Below are positions 12,976-25,400 of a DNA stretch of 64,000 bases, one piece after another; within the stretch, counting starts at the first letter, position 1; each line of letters starts with the position of its first letter. Below the pieces are notes generated by a model. It worked only from the letters and a program-made list of their open reading frames with translations. It had not been told where the DNA came from and did no database searches. The stretch is taken from NCBI GenBank assembly GCA_904066235.2, contig CAJFCV020000002.1:5580001-5644000 (forward strand). Reading direction: 5' to 3'. A program made the position numbers and the translations under genes. Source of the stretch: Bursaphelenchus xylophilus (Eukaryota > Nematoda > Chromadorea > Rhabditida > Aphelenchoididae).

Positions 12976-13699
12976 GTTCTTCACTCCGAGCCAATAATAA
13001 TAGTATGGAAGGCCGCTTTCGCGAAGAGTGAAGGTATATTATCGTTGCCAATGGGAGCCAATTCAGTCGTGGCCGTCTCGTTGCCAAGTTGTTTCCGGTT
13101 TTTCAACGCCCATAATTTTTAAAACGATGACTTTCTTTTGTCTCGAATGACCATTTTCAAGACAATAAATCCCTTTTCCGGAAGTCTAGACCCCGAATGA
13201 ATTGGTAATATCTCTTTTGATTGCATTTGTTTAAATTAATATCGTCATATTTTAGAACTCCGACCTCTCAAGCCCTGCTCTTTCAAGTAGCAAAGTTCTG
13301 ATTGCTCACTTTGAATGTTTACTCTGTCATTCGCAACCGGAACCGGAGCTCCTTCGCTTGTTGGGGGCCTTTTTATGGAGCCAAACCAGCAGAAAGTTTG
13401 GACAAACAATCAGCGAAAACGGGTTAAGCGGCGGATTGTAGCGCTTTGTGTGATTAGGAAGGGACGAGTCGTGCTCAGTGGATCGAAAGTCGCGCTGAGA
13501 AATAACCGCCTGAGGGTCCGTCTATACAATCGAAGAGGTGGGACTCGCAAGGGCCAAGTCCATTCTTCTCCGCTGCCCCCACGCCGCGATCCGACGTCAA
13601 AATCCTAGAGTGGGAAACCAAGAAGAGTTCGTACAGTCCATTATATTGGATATTTGTCCTGTTTTCTCACTCGGTTTGCTGTTTCTGATCGGCTTATGA
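12976..13699. promoter_or_regulatory. Divergent intergenic region (tubulin / lipid phosphatase)
   Basis: 724 bp between two divergent genes; presumed to hold both promoters. A 97-codon open frame at 13315-13608 is very Arg/Gly-rich, with no homology signal, and is treated as chance. No RNA gene seen. Confidence 0.45.
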
Positions 13700-15230
13700 A
13701 TGTCCGTCCAGCCATCTCGTGCCCATTCTGAGGTGTTTTCGGCTAGCCAATATGGCGGGGGACAGCCGATTGTGGTCCCAGCCCCACCCCCGCCTCCCCG
13801 ATATGCCATTAATTACTTCGCCTTGCCCACCTTTATCATCCATGTGGTCGGATTGGCTTGTTTGTGGGCATTGTGGTACTACTTAAGGTATTGTAATATA
13901 TGTATTTTATGACTGTATTTATACTTAAGCGCGGTAATAGCAATATTTCCAGGTTTACAACTGTATTTCCGTATCATCACCGTGTGTTTTACTGCAAAGA
14001 TATTCATCTTTATAAGCCTAATTTCAAACCCGAGGACTTCGAGGTCTACGTTTCGTATACTTTACTCTATATCCTCGGCTTTTGTCTGCCTCCGCTCGTT
14101 GTAAGTCTCCTTATCCAAGTGAGCGAACATATTCTTTAGATGTTTATTGGAGAGATTGGCTTCTGGCTCTTCTCAACCAAGCCCAGGAAGACCATTTACG
14201 CAACTTGTGGGGAATGTCCGGTGCATTTATTTACCCGTAGATTATTCAGGTTTATAAGTGAGTTGCTACCATTTTTAACATAACAATTTATGTTGAAGGT
14301 GTCTTTATGTTCGGTGCTTTGATCACTCAGATCTTCGTGGATACCATCAAACTGATGACTGGATATCAGCGTCCTTATTTTCTTTCGCTTTGTAATGTCT
14401 CTCTACCGTAAGTTAAAATTCCTTTTTTGACAAATCTTAATGTCGATGTATTGTAGGGCCTGCACAGCCCCGTTAGAGCATTCTCCATCCCCATCTCCGC
14501 ATCTGGCCTGTAATTACAAGAATGCGGATGAGTTGAGATATGCCTGGTTAACCTTCCCTTCTCTGCACGCCGCCTTCTCGAGTTATTCTTGCATCTTTGC
14601 GTGTTGTTATATCTATTACATGATCAATCTTCGGGGGGCTCCTTTGTTAAGACCTCTTCTTATTTTTGGATTCCTTGGCCTTACTTTGGTGGATTCCTTC
14701 TCCAGAATCAATGGCTACAAGAATCACTGGAGAGACATTTGGGTGGGATGGTTGATGGGATTCTTCATTGCCATGTTCTTGGTGAGTGAAATAAAAGAAA
14801 TTTATATTGTTTTAGTGTTATTGTGTGCTTTGCTTCCAAGAGGTGTATCATTTTGTGGAGAAGGCACCAATTCAGATTGCTGAGCACCACGAGGAGAGAG
14901 TTTCTCCCTTCTTTTCTTGGTTCAGATTACCCAGAGTTCATGCGCCTTCCGTTAAAGAAGAATATGTGTAAGTATCTAAACGTTATTAGGATCTACTTAC
15001 CATGTACTTGCCATTACATATTGTTATCCAAACAATATGTAAAAATTTTTTTTAGGGTATACGAAGAAGATGTCCCAGCCCGACCGCCGAGTCAACAAGG
15101 AACTCGACGACGGAATCAAGACCGGACTTATGAAGTCACCACGACCACCGAGTCCTTCCACAGGACAATCCACCCTCCAGGGAGTCACTCACCCACTCCC
15201 AATCAACAAAACAATTACTCGGCGTACTGA
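13700..15230 (+). CDS. Lipid phosphate phosphatase (PAP2 family, phospholipid phosphatase)
   Basis: Integral membrane enzyme that dephosphorylates phosphatidate, lysophosphatidate and related lipids at the cell surface or in endomembranes. It starts MSVQPSRAHSEVFSASQYGG (Pro-rich N-terminus). About seven exons give six membrane segments. The three PAP2 catalytic motifs are complete: C1 KLMTGYQRP (14350-14376), C2 FPSLHAAFSSY (about 14560-14590) and C3 SRINGYKNHWRDIWVGW (14700-14750), holding the His nucleophile and Asp relay. The tail is cytoplasmic, Ser/Thr/Pro-rich, ending NQQNNYSAY. An AATAAA lies at 15293. Human counterparts are PLPP1-3; several worm paralogues exist, so no symbol is given. 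Confidence 0.93.
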
Positions 15231-15542
15231 GCTTTTTGGATAAGCTGTATCTACTGGTTACTGTCTGTACATAAGAGAGTGTGTACCCATATAATAAACT
15301 TTCATTTGTATTAACTTTATAACGTTATAAATTTGTTTTAACCTTTATATTGTAAGAATAAGACTAAAATATATAGGAAGGTACCACAGTTCAACTTCCA
15401 AGTCATCAAGGAATCCGTCGAAGGAATAAGGACCCTTCAATTCTGTCCCAGAAATCATCAAATCATTTGACATGACCATCCATCCCACAAGCACTAACTC
15501 TCTGACAAAACGCCTCATCTACTCATGCAAACGACGGTTCTT
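15231..15542. other. 3' intergenic region between convergent genes
   Basis: 312 bp between the lipid phosphatase stop and the end of the four-TM gene. It holds an AATAAA poly(A) signal at 15293-15298 for the upstream gene. Nothing else recognised. Confidence 0.5.
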
Positions 15543-16349
15543 TTAACACAGGTCGATGGTGGACAATCGATGGGACTGCTGGGATAACTTGGCTTTGGAA
15601 TTATTTCTTTGTGAAGCATTCCGGGACGTACAAATTGCATTCCTTCTGTTGAATTTCTCCTTATCCGCAAAGTATTTGTAGGTTCCGAAAGAGAGGACGA
15701 GTAATCCCACCTGCACCAGTATGATTGGAATGATATGCCAGACCCATTTCGTCTTCACAAATCCAGTGATAACCAGTACTGTCATCATGATAATCTACAA
15801 TAATGTAAAACGTAATTGATGCGCAACGTACTTGTCGAACCATATATGGAATTACTAGAGTGCTCTCTTCGCAACAAACTCCCATAAATAGAAGTGCAGT
15901 GCTGATTCCAAGGGCAATTATGCCAATTAAAGTTAGGCCGACCAAGATGAGAACCTCTGTGCTCTGCCATTCTTTTGTGGTATAACTGAAATTAGAGATG
16001 TCATTATGGGCACTCGATTGCGTGTTACATGAAGAATTCATATATATTGCCGTTGCGCAATAACATCACAAGTGGCAACATTTCAATATTATACATTGAT
16101 GTAAAAAGTATGTTATCCCACTCACGTTGCCGATTTCAGAAACAAATAAACGGTAGAGCTGAGTAGCTCGATCAATTCGAACAGAAAAATAAGAACTCCG
16201 ACCGTCTAAAAGATCTCCAAATTAGTATGAGGACATACTTTTGAATGACAAAACCCAAAACAGCAAAAGTAATGAGCCTCGGAAGGGTCGAACACCTCGA
16301 ACTGACAACTTGTAGACGATTGCTGACGATGAAGCTGATGCTGGGGCAT
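15543..16349 (-). CDS. Four-TM LAPTM/DUF7027-like nematode membrane protein
   Basis: Small tetraspan protein of unknown function. The model starts at 16349 (MPQHQLHRQQSSTSCQFE), immediately after an acceptor-like TTTTGGAG, and joins four exons in consistent phase: HYFCCFGFCHSK | TVGVLIFLFELIELLSSTVY | YTTKEWQSTEVLILVGLTLI (with a Cys-Cys-Glu-Glu loop) | IIMMTVLVITGFVKTKWVWH, ending STIDLC. Four hydrophobic helices, a Cys-rich N-terminal turn (CCFGFCH) before TM1, and a basic C-terminal tail. The CC-F-C-H plus TM1 layout resembles nematode LAPTM4/DUF7027 proteins of endolysosomal membranes; this is a layout match, not a firm assignment. It is head-to-head with the NRPS gene, 144 bp apart. Confidence 0.7.
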
Positions 16350-16493
16350 CTCCAAAATGAAGATTGGGCCAATTTAGGCCGAATGGAGAAGAAAATAAAA
16401 TTAGTTTCAATTGCGGCCGTCCAAAGGGGTCAGGATCTTCTCCTTCCTTCACTTTCCCTATCTCCTTTCTTGTCCTCCATTCCAATTTCCAGA
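16350..16493. promoter_or_regulatory. Compact bidirectional promoter (four-TM gene / NRPS)
   Basis: Only 144 bp separate the two divergent start codons. Both starts have acceptor-like sequences directly upstream (TTGGAG on minus, ATTTCCAG at 16485-16492 on plus), so both messages may be trans-spliced. The promoters must overlap or lie inside the neighbouring coding sequence. Inference. Confidence 0.45.
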
Positions 16494-19400
16494 ATGGTCT
16501 CTGCTGATTATCTGGAGTCCATTGTTCGAGAACTCCTGCCAATTCCAATGCCGTGCCGCTCTTTAATTAATCGTTCGTCCTTCCTTCAAATGGGATTCGA
16601 TTCGCTTCTCTTGGCTTCGTTTGAAGCCAGGATTCATCGTGAATTTGGATGGAAATATGGAGCCCTGGATCTTTCAATGACAATATTGGATGTGATCACA
16701 ATTATAAATAACGGTGACAATAACGGTTCGATCAAACAAAATGAAAGGAAATGTGGCTACAATCCAGAAAGTTCGACTAAAGTAAGGTCCCCTTTAAGCT
16801 CAGCACAAAAACGGATACTAATTGAGACATTAAAAGACGATAGAAGACTGTTTGACGAGGAAATTCGAATCAAAGTTGAAGATTTAAATATGGAAAAAAT
16901 AAAGGAATCTTGGAGAGTAGTTTGTCATCGTCATCCAATACTAAGATGTGCTGTAAGCAAAGGATATCTGGTTGAGATGGCTAAAGTCCCTCAAGTTAAA
17001 TGGGGAAATCCATCTGATGAACCAATATTTGGTGAGAACAAATCACTGGTCACGATCTGGGTCAATGAAAATTCAGTAATCCTCCATTATCACCATATGA
17101 TTTTAGATGGGAAATCACTGAAGATGCTTTTACAGGAGTTGCTTTTTCTTTACAATGGAGGTAGTTTAGAGGAGAAAGTACAGTGTCCAACTTACGGTAA
17201 CTTTTGCGAATTTGAGGAGGAATTTTGGAATGAAACGGATATGAAGGATGACGTCATCTTTTGGAGAGGCTATTTGACCGATAAACAAAATAAAAATGGT
17301 CAGCCGAGTGAAGGGATCTCAACGGCCGGACCATGTGGAACAATGGAAATGGATCTATCCCAACTTGCAGACCAATTGAAGACCAAGATTTCCTCAAATT
17401 ACACTTTGTTTTCCTTCCACATCACAGCTACTGCAATATTATTATCGAAATTATTCGAATTGTCCGAGCTGACCATCGGATTTCCCTCCGATCTTCGATT
17501 ATCCCCAGAATTCGATGAAACAATCGGTTTCTTTTTGAATCAACTGGTGATCAAAGTAAGACCCGAGAGTTCACAATCATTTCTTGAGTTATTGGATTAC
17601 GCTCATTACTCCCTGACTCAGATTAAAGCCCATTCTATGGTAACTTATGACGTCATTCAGAAGGAAACCGGGATTTCTCATCCAGATTTCCTCGTTGTAG
17701 ATGATAAAATAGCCTCATTGCCCGAGGGGATAGAAGTGAAATCGACCAAAAAGACGATAAAACAGAGATTGGTTGCATATTTGAGACATGATGACAAAAA
17801 AGTTATAAATTTAGCCATTCATTTCAACAGAAAAAAGATGACGGATTTTACGGCGAGGCTGTTTCTGGAGAATTATTACAATATTTGCCAAGAATTTGCA
17901 AGAAACGATGACATTACTTTAGAAAATATTGATATTCAGAGGTTTTTGAGCGTTGAAAAAACTAGAATTCCCGATTTTTTGAGTGAAATAGAGGCAAAAA
18001 CTCGAAAATTGCCTCTAGAAAAGGTGTTGATAAAAGATAATACAACTGAGATTACTGTAAAACTATACAATGAGATGGTCTCCAAGCTCTCTTATATCTT
18101 CTGCAGCAACATAAAGAGAGCATCCGAGGAGCCGGTGGTTGTGATTCTGATGGATCGGACTGTTTATCTCCCAATTATGGTCATCTCGCTTTGGAAATCG
18201 GGCTTTATCCCTTTAATTTTGAGCAAAAACTGGCCAGATCAGCAGATAAAAGAGGCAATTGAAGTGTCCAGGCCGTTGAAAGTGCTGACCGATGACTATA
18301 AGACGACCCAGAATGCATTATACATGAAAGATGTGCTGTCGTCGTATGAATCCGACCGTAATATTCATCCGGAGAACACCTTTTGTACTTCCTTTGGCTA
18401 TTTCTCATTTACTTCTGGATCCACGGGCACACCGAAGTTGATAAAAAGCCCGAGAGAAGCCCTGGATAATGTGCTCTACAACTATTTGGAAGTGTTTGAT
18501 TACAACGAAGAGAGTGTTGTTTATCAAGTGGTGAATCCATCCTTTGACATCTTCTATGCTGACCTATTGGTGGCTTTGGGGAGCGGGGCGACGCTGATCA
18601 TGGCCAAAGAACCAATCCCATCCTGGAGGGAAATCGGTGGGTCCTTTGGATGTTCAAATTGACCACCATTTTCTAATTTTATTTTTTGTCCGATTTCTAC
18701 TTTTTGAAATTCACTTTGCCGTATTTATAGTAATTTTTTGGTATTACAAATGACGAAATGTCGTCGATATGGGAGAGAGGTAACTAGGAGATCAAAAAAC
18801 TGCTTGCTTCTCCTTTTTGGCTAGCCGTAACAACCGTTAACTCAGCCAATCCCCAGCACAGGTTGACGCTGGCGGAGAGTCGGTCTTCTTGGTGGAAGGT
18901 CCCCCCACCAAGGGGACGTTTGAAAAATGCTTGACAGAAGATGGCCTTCTGAAACTGCTCCTAGAATTCTTTATCAGCTGTGAAATTGGCGTTGGTTAAA
19001 AAAAGGGGACTTTAGGCTTGGGAATCTCACCGATAAATTGCCGTGAGCAAAAAAAGTTTTTGATATCCAAAATTACGTTCTCTCTAAAGGGCGACTTCCT
19101 ACAAATGTAATAACTGATCACAATTTCAGAAGAGAACCGTGTCACTCATGCCTATATAATGCCTGCCTTCCTCAACAACCTGCCTGACCATTATTACTCA
19201 ACCTTATTCAAATTAAAATTAATTCAATTTGGCGGAGAAAGAATCAGCCCCAGGTTTATTGAAAAGGCCCTAAACAGCAATCCAGACTGTAAGTTTTGTC
19301 AATTATTTGGATTCACAGAACACGCCATTTATTCAAATTATCAATGGATCAACGATATTTCGGATATTGATTATGTTGGAATGCCTTTTGCGAACACTTC

Positions 19401-22400
19401 TGTCAAATGTCTGGATAATCGATATCAAAAAGTGGATTACAATCAGATCGGATTCTTGTTTACAGCTGGAATCGGATTAAGTGAAGCCGGTCAAAGTGGA
19501 AATTATATTAATTTAGATGGGGAATGGGTCTACAGGACTGGGGATCTGTGCGAATTCACAATTAAAGGTGTAAAATTTACTGGAAGAAGCGACGACTGCG
19601 AAAAAGTGAGAGGTCACATGATAAACCCAACAGATATTGATAAAACCATCGAAAAAAGCGGGCTTTGTCATCAAAATGTTACCGTAATCTGCGAAGAAAG
19701 GGGAGAGAATCTGATTGTGAGTTATTTGAAATTGAAAAGTAATCGAACAATAGAAGAAATGAGGAGATATCTGCAGAAATCACTTAAAACGTATATGATT
19801 CCAAGCTATATCATTCAAATTCAGGAGTTTTTGTTGAATTCTAATGGAAAGGTCGACAAAAAATGGCTGAAAAACAACTTTAAAGAGTACTTGAAGGAAA
19901 GGAGGCCCGATTTAAATGACTCCGAAGACGTGTTTTTATCAATTTTCCAGGAAATTTTTGGCGATAACATTAAATACGACAGTAATTTATACAATTATGG
20001 AGTGGATTCGCTGAAATTATTGAATCTCATGCATCGATTAGAAGAGAAACTGGATTTAAAATTTGATTTCAAACAAATTATGGGGGTAAAAACTCCCAGG
20101 CAATTAAAAAATTGTTTGGAAATTGACCAAAGAGTAGAGCCAACCTACAATCAGGAGCATATCTGGCTGCTGAGGGATCTAAATCCGGAGATTTTGGATT
20201 ATTATTGGGTTACTGTAACGTTAAAATTTAATGAAATAATTGATCAGGAGAAGTTTATCAAGGTCATTGATGCGATTGTTGAGGGAAACGAGAGTCTAAA
20301 GTATACCGTAACAATCGATGAAAAGGGACTTTTTTTGAAGAAGATTGAGGATTCTGAAGACAAATTGGTCAAATGGAGATTCATTGACGAGAAAAGAGTC
20401 CAAATTCAAGTGGATCACATGGCTATTGATGGATTTTCATTGGGAATTTTGACAAAATTACTGGCGGAAAATTACAAAAGTAAAAAAATCAAAAAGATTT
20501 CCGCTCCCTCCTTCCTACAGTATGCCAAGAGAATTCGGAAAAAGGACATGACAGATTCCAGAGACTACTGGATAAACAGACTAAAACCGGTCATTTCAAA
20601 AAGATTGCCAGTGCAATTTGCGAGTAATTCCACCCCCAAATACTCCATTTTTTACGAGAAATTCAAATTGCGTTCAGTTGAAGGCTGCACAATCTTCCAG
20701 ACAATTATAGCTGCGATGATAAAACAGATTCATTTAGAGAGTAATCAAGACGAATTTATCGTCGGAATCCCCGTTTTAAATCGAGAAAAAGATGAAATGG
20801 AACTAATCGGATATCTGGCCAACACTCTGCCCATTGTTTTTCGATACTTTGAGGACCCAGAAAAGATGATAAAAGACATCAAAGAGACCATGGCCAATCT
20901 CAGAAACCACTCGGAATACCCAATACAATTACTAAAACGGGATTTAAATTTAAAATCAGATGAGATTATCCAGAGAATGGTCTCATTTGAAGATTTCCAT
21001 TTAACACAGGTTCAAGATTTCTTTTCAATTGAAGAAGGGGAAAATAATTATTTGAAATTCGAGGAATGCTGGTACTTCTGGATCGAAGATGACGAATTAA
21101 GATTGAAATTGGAATATGATGGAAGTAAATTTAGCGTAACTTATATTGAAAATCAAATTAAGACGTTCAGACAAGCCTTGAATCAAAATAAAATTGAAAA
21201 ATCCACCAGTTCTGATGATCATGATGATTTAGAAGCCAGTATTTATTATGAAGCCAGTTCGAATCCAATCGAAGAACAGAGCTCTCAAATCCTCTCAGAA
21301 ATTCTCAAAATATACAGAGATGAATTAAATAGCAACAACTTTACAATCACCGACAACTTTTTTGATTTTGGAGGCCATTCTTTGACAGCCTCCAAGATCT
21401 CCAATAAAATACGGAAAAACCTTGTCTTAAAATGCCCAACCAAGTTTATTTTTGAATTCCAGACAGTGAGAGAGCTGGCTGAGAGATTATTGATGCAAAA
21501 ACAAATGAAAGAGATATCTTTCCTGGAGAAAACTTTGCTCAAAAGTATTCAGAGAGCGTCTCCATCCGTCAAAAACGCGTATTTTCATCGAATTCAAGTG
21601 GAAATTACTGATTTTAAAGTGGCCAAGGAGAGAATTCTCAAGCTAATCAACTCTCAAGAGATCCTTAGGAGTGAATTTATAAGGAATGACGATGATTTTA
21701 AAGTGATCGTGCATCCCGAAATCAACGAAATCTCATTTCCTTATAAAGTTAAAAGTCCTGATTTGGGTCTGGAGACTGTAAACATTGCTGTAGAAGATGA
21801 TAAATTACACATTAAGATCCATCATATCTGCGCTGATGGGTATTCCATGAAAATAATGGAGAAAATTTTATTAAATCTTCCAATAAATGGTCATAAAATT
21901 GATGATTTGAGGAGAAAATTAAACAAAAAATACAAAGAAAATCAGGAAAACTGTCAAAAATTTTGGGAAAGTGAGATTGGAGATCCGGGAAAAGATTTAT
22001 TCAAGGATAATCCGAAAACAAAAATTACAAGAAATATTTCGATCAATTTAGACAAAGAAAGCCTCATACAGAGACTGAAGAAGGAGAAGATTTCCTATAA
22101 CACACTCTTTTTACACTCTCTCCACCAAACTTTATCACACTGGAAGATAAATTCAGATGATCTCCTGTACATTTGCATGGTAAAAGACTGCAGAAGTGAC
22201 GACTCATTCGATTTCATGGGAAATTTTATTCAAATATTACCCATAAAAAATACAAAAAGTATAAATCAGATGAACGAGAAGATCGAGGAAGCAGAAAATC
22301 ACCTTTATTTTGATATTGTAGATTATTTAACAGCCAAAAATGTGAATTCGGAAGTGATGTTAGTATTCGGCGACGAGAAAATTGATGGAGAACATGATGC

Positions 22401-25400
22401 CAAATATCCGATGACATTTTTTGTGGCGTTGCTGGATGACAAGATCACAATTGATTGTGTTTTTATGGATTTTTGGAACGAGGACACTGTATACTCAATC
22501 TTAAAAACTCTACAATGTTATCTACAACAACAAGACCTTGCCCCAGTTCCACACAAAGAAGATAAGTTTGATCTGGTCGATCCGATTTTTCAAATTATCA
22601 ATAAATGCAGGGAATATCCAGCGAAAATTGCACTAAGATCACCGTCGTATACTGTAACGTATCAAGAACTTTACAGAAAAATAATAGAGATATCCGCAAA
22701 CATCAAACGTCATTTTATTCAAACTTATGGCCAGAATTTGACTGCGGATACTGTAATCTGCATCATGACCGAGAATCGACTGGACGGGATTCTAGCCTTG
22801 CTGGCTACCGTACTTTCCGGCGCGGCTTATCTGTTCGTGGATCCAGAGACCCCGGAATATCGATTAAATCGGATAATTGAGACCTCGAACGGCCGTATTT
22901 TAATATCCACGAGACCCATCAATCATCCCAAATTTGTTAATTATCATGATTTAATTGGAGGGACCCATCAAACCACGGATTGTCATACCTTTTTATCTGA
23001 TCTTTGTTATGTAATCTATACATCCGGATCAACTGGATCACCCAAGGCGGTGGCCATCGAGAGAAAATCATTGGCCAACACTTTAATCGATGCCACGGAG
23101 TTTATGAGCGTCGATTCTAACAGCACTCTACTGCAATTCACAAAACTTTGCTTTGATAATTCAGTCTTGGAGATCTTCTTGGCCCTGACTAATGGCTCTA
23201 CCTTATTTATTTACGAGGAAATCTTCAGTTCTGAGCTGTTTGCAGAGTATCTGACCAAGTATAATATCACCCACGCCTTTCTGTTCCCTGGCCTTGTCTC
23301 CTCTTTTGATGAAAGTCAGATTAAATCCATGGCTTGCTTGGATTATTGGATTGTCGGAGCTGAGCCGTTATCTCAAAAACTGTTGGATCAAGCCTTGAAG
23401 TGTAATATAAATATAATTCAAAATTATGGCCCCACGGAAACGACCTGTTACTCCCTGAGAAAGGTGATGAAAGCGGGAGATGAGAGCAATAATCTAGGCT
23501 CTTCTGTGATAAACACTCAATGTTTGGTCATGAATAATATCAAGTCTAATATCAATGATGGCAATTCTAATGTCCTTAATATTGATTCGAAAGCCACCGA
23601 CTTTGTTTCCAATGTTCCTGCCCTCTCCGCACCTCGCCAACTCCTAATCGGGGGGTCAGGGATCATGCGCGGATATCTGGGGACACAAGATAAGCCTTTT
23701 GTCATCGTAAACGGGAACAAGTGAGTGACAGCCTTGTCTTTCTTGATTTATAACGCTTCATGTTTTCAGGTATTACAAGAGCGGAGATATGGTTCGATTA
23801 ACCGAGAAAGGGGACATCTTATTTTGTGGTCGAATGGACTCTCAGATTAAAGTCCGAGGATTCAGAGTCGACCTTCTGGAGATCGAGAAGACCATCAATC
23901 AGATCAAGGGAATTTCGGATGTAAAAGTACTGGTGATCGACGATAATATCTATGCATATTACGTCTCAAATGAAGTCATATTACCCGCAGATATCAAGGA
24001 TTACTGCAAGCGAAGACTGGCTTCTTATGCGATCCCTGGAAGATATGTAAAAGTGGCTTTGATGCCATTAACTCCGAACAATAAAGTGGACAAAGAGAAG
24101 CTGAAAATGATGGATACTCAAGGTAATAATCGACCGATACTGACGGAAAAAGACGAAAGATTACCTCACGAAAAAGGTAAAATGGAAGAAATAGGGTCAA
24201 AGAGGGCTATTCGAAGGATTTGGGGGGAAATACTGGGATATGATGACATTAGAGATGACGATGACTTTTTCGAAGTTGGAGCCAATTCTTTAACCGCTAC
24301 TAAGTTGCTAAATAAGCTCAAAGATATTCGTATTCACATCTCATTCGAAGATTTTATCCAAGATCCTACTGTAAATGGGATATACAGTAATCAGAAAATT
24401 AATAATACTGTAAATAGCTACACCAATCAAAACTTTGGACTTTTGAGTTATCAACAAGAGCAAATCTACTTCCTCAACTTGTTGAATGACGAGTATAATG
24501 TCCTCTTTGTTCAGATATTCACCCATGAATTGGATGTAAAGAGATTACAAGGAGCTATTAACAGAGTCATAAATAAAAACAAAATTCTGAGGACAAAATA
24601 TACTGTCAATGATGACATGCCGGAGCAAATTGTTGTAGAAAATACAGTGAACTTGGAAGTAGAAGAATGCAAAAACGATGACATCCGAGAAGTGGTAAAG
24701 AAATTTGGAAAAAGTAAATTGAAAATGGAAGATATCCCCATCAAAATCAAAATATTTAAAAGCGAAGACAAATATTATCTATTACTGTTGATGAATCACA
24801 TTGCCACTGACGCTACATCAACTAAATTATTGGAGGGAAAGATGAGTGACGAGTTTAATGGAATTAGCAGTCGCTTACCGGACTTGGATTACATTGATTG
24901 GGCTCAGAATGAGAGGAAAAAGGAGGGAAAGTATAAGCAAATGATGACAGAATTCAAAGATTATTATAATTCTATAAAGACCGATGCCTTTAGAGATAAT
25001 AAATTGGAAAATACGAAATGGATCAGGTTCCAGAGGTCGTACAAGTGCAGTAATAGTAATATCTTCCCACTAATACTTACTCTGATATCCAAGAGTTTTA
25101 AAGCAATGTCAGACAGACCCACCAAGATGATCATCGGCTCTCCTTATCACAATCGAAGCCCAGAGACCGCACAAACTCTCGGGAACTTTCTCAACAACCT
25201 GATTATACTCGCTGAATACGACCCGAACAAAAGTTTTGATGAGAATCTTGGGATAAACAAGGATAATATAAGAAGGGCAATGAAGTTCGCCTCGCTTCCG
25301 TTCTCCTTCCTCAAACAGGTGGACCCGTTTAACGAGCTCTTCCAGGTTTATGTCAACTGCAGGTATGATCTGGAAGAAGAAGCATCCCTGAAGATGGATT

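Noticed and set aside
13315..13608. 97-codon Arg/Gly-rich frame between tubulin and the lipid phosphatase
   Set aside because: No motif, divergent-promoter location, composition typical of chance frames.
16245..16493. Open frame extending the NRPS N-terminus to 16245 (MTKPKTAKVMSL...)
   Set aside because: It overlaps the antisense coding exon of the four-TM gene, shows no domain, and an acceptor ATTTCCAG immediately precedes the ATG at 16494.
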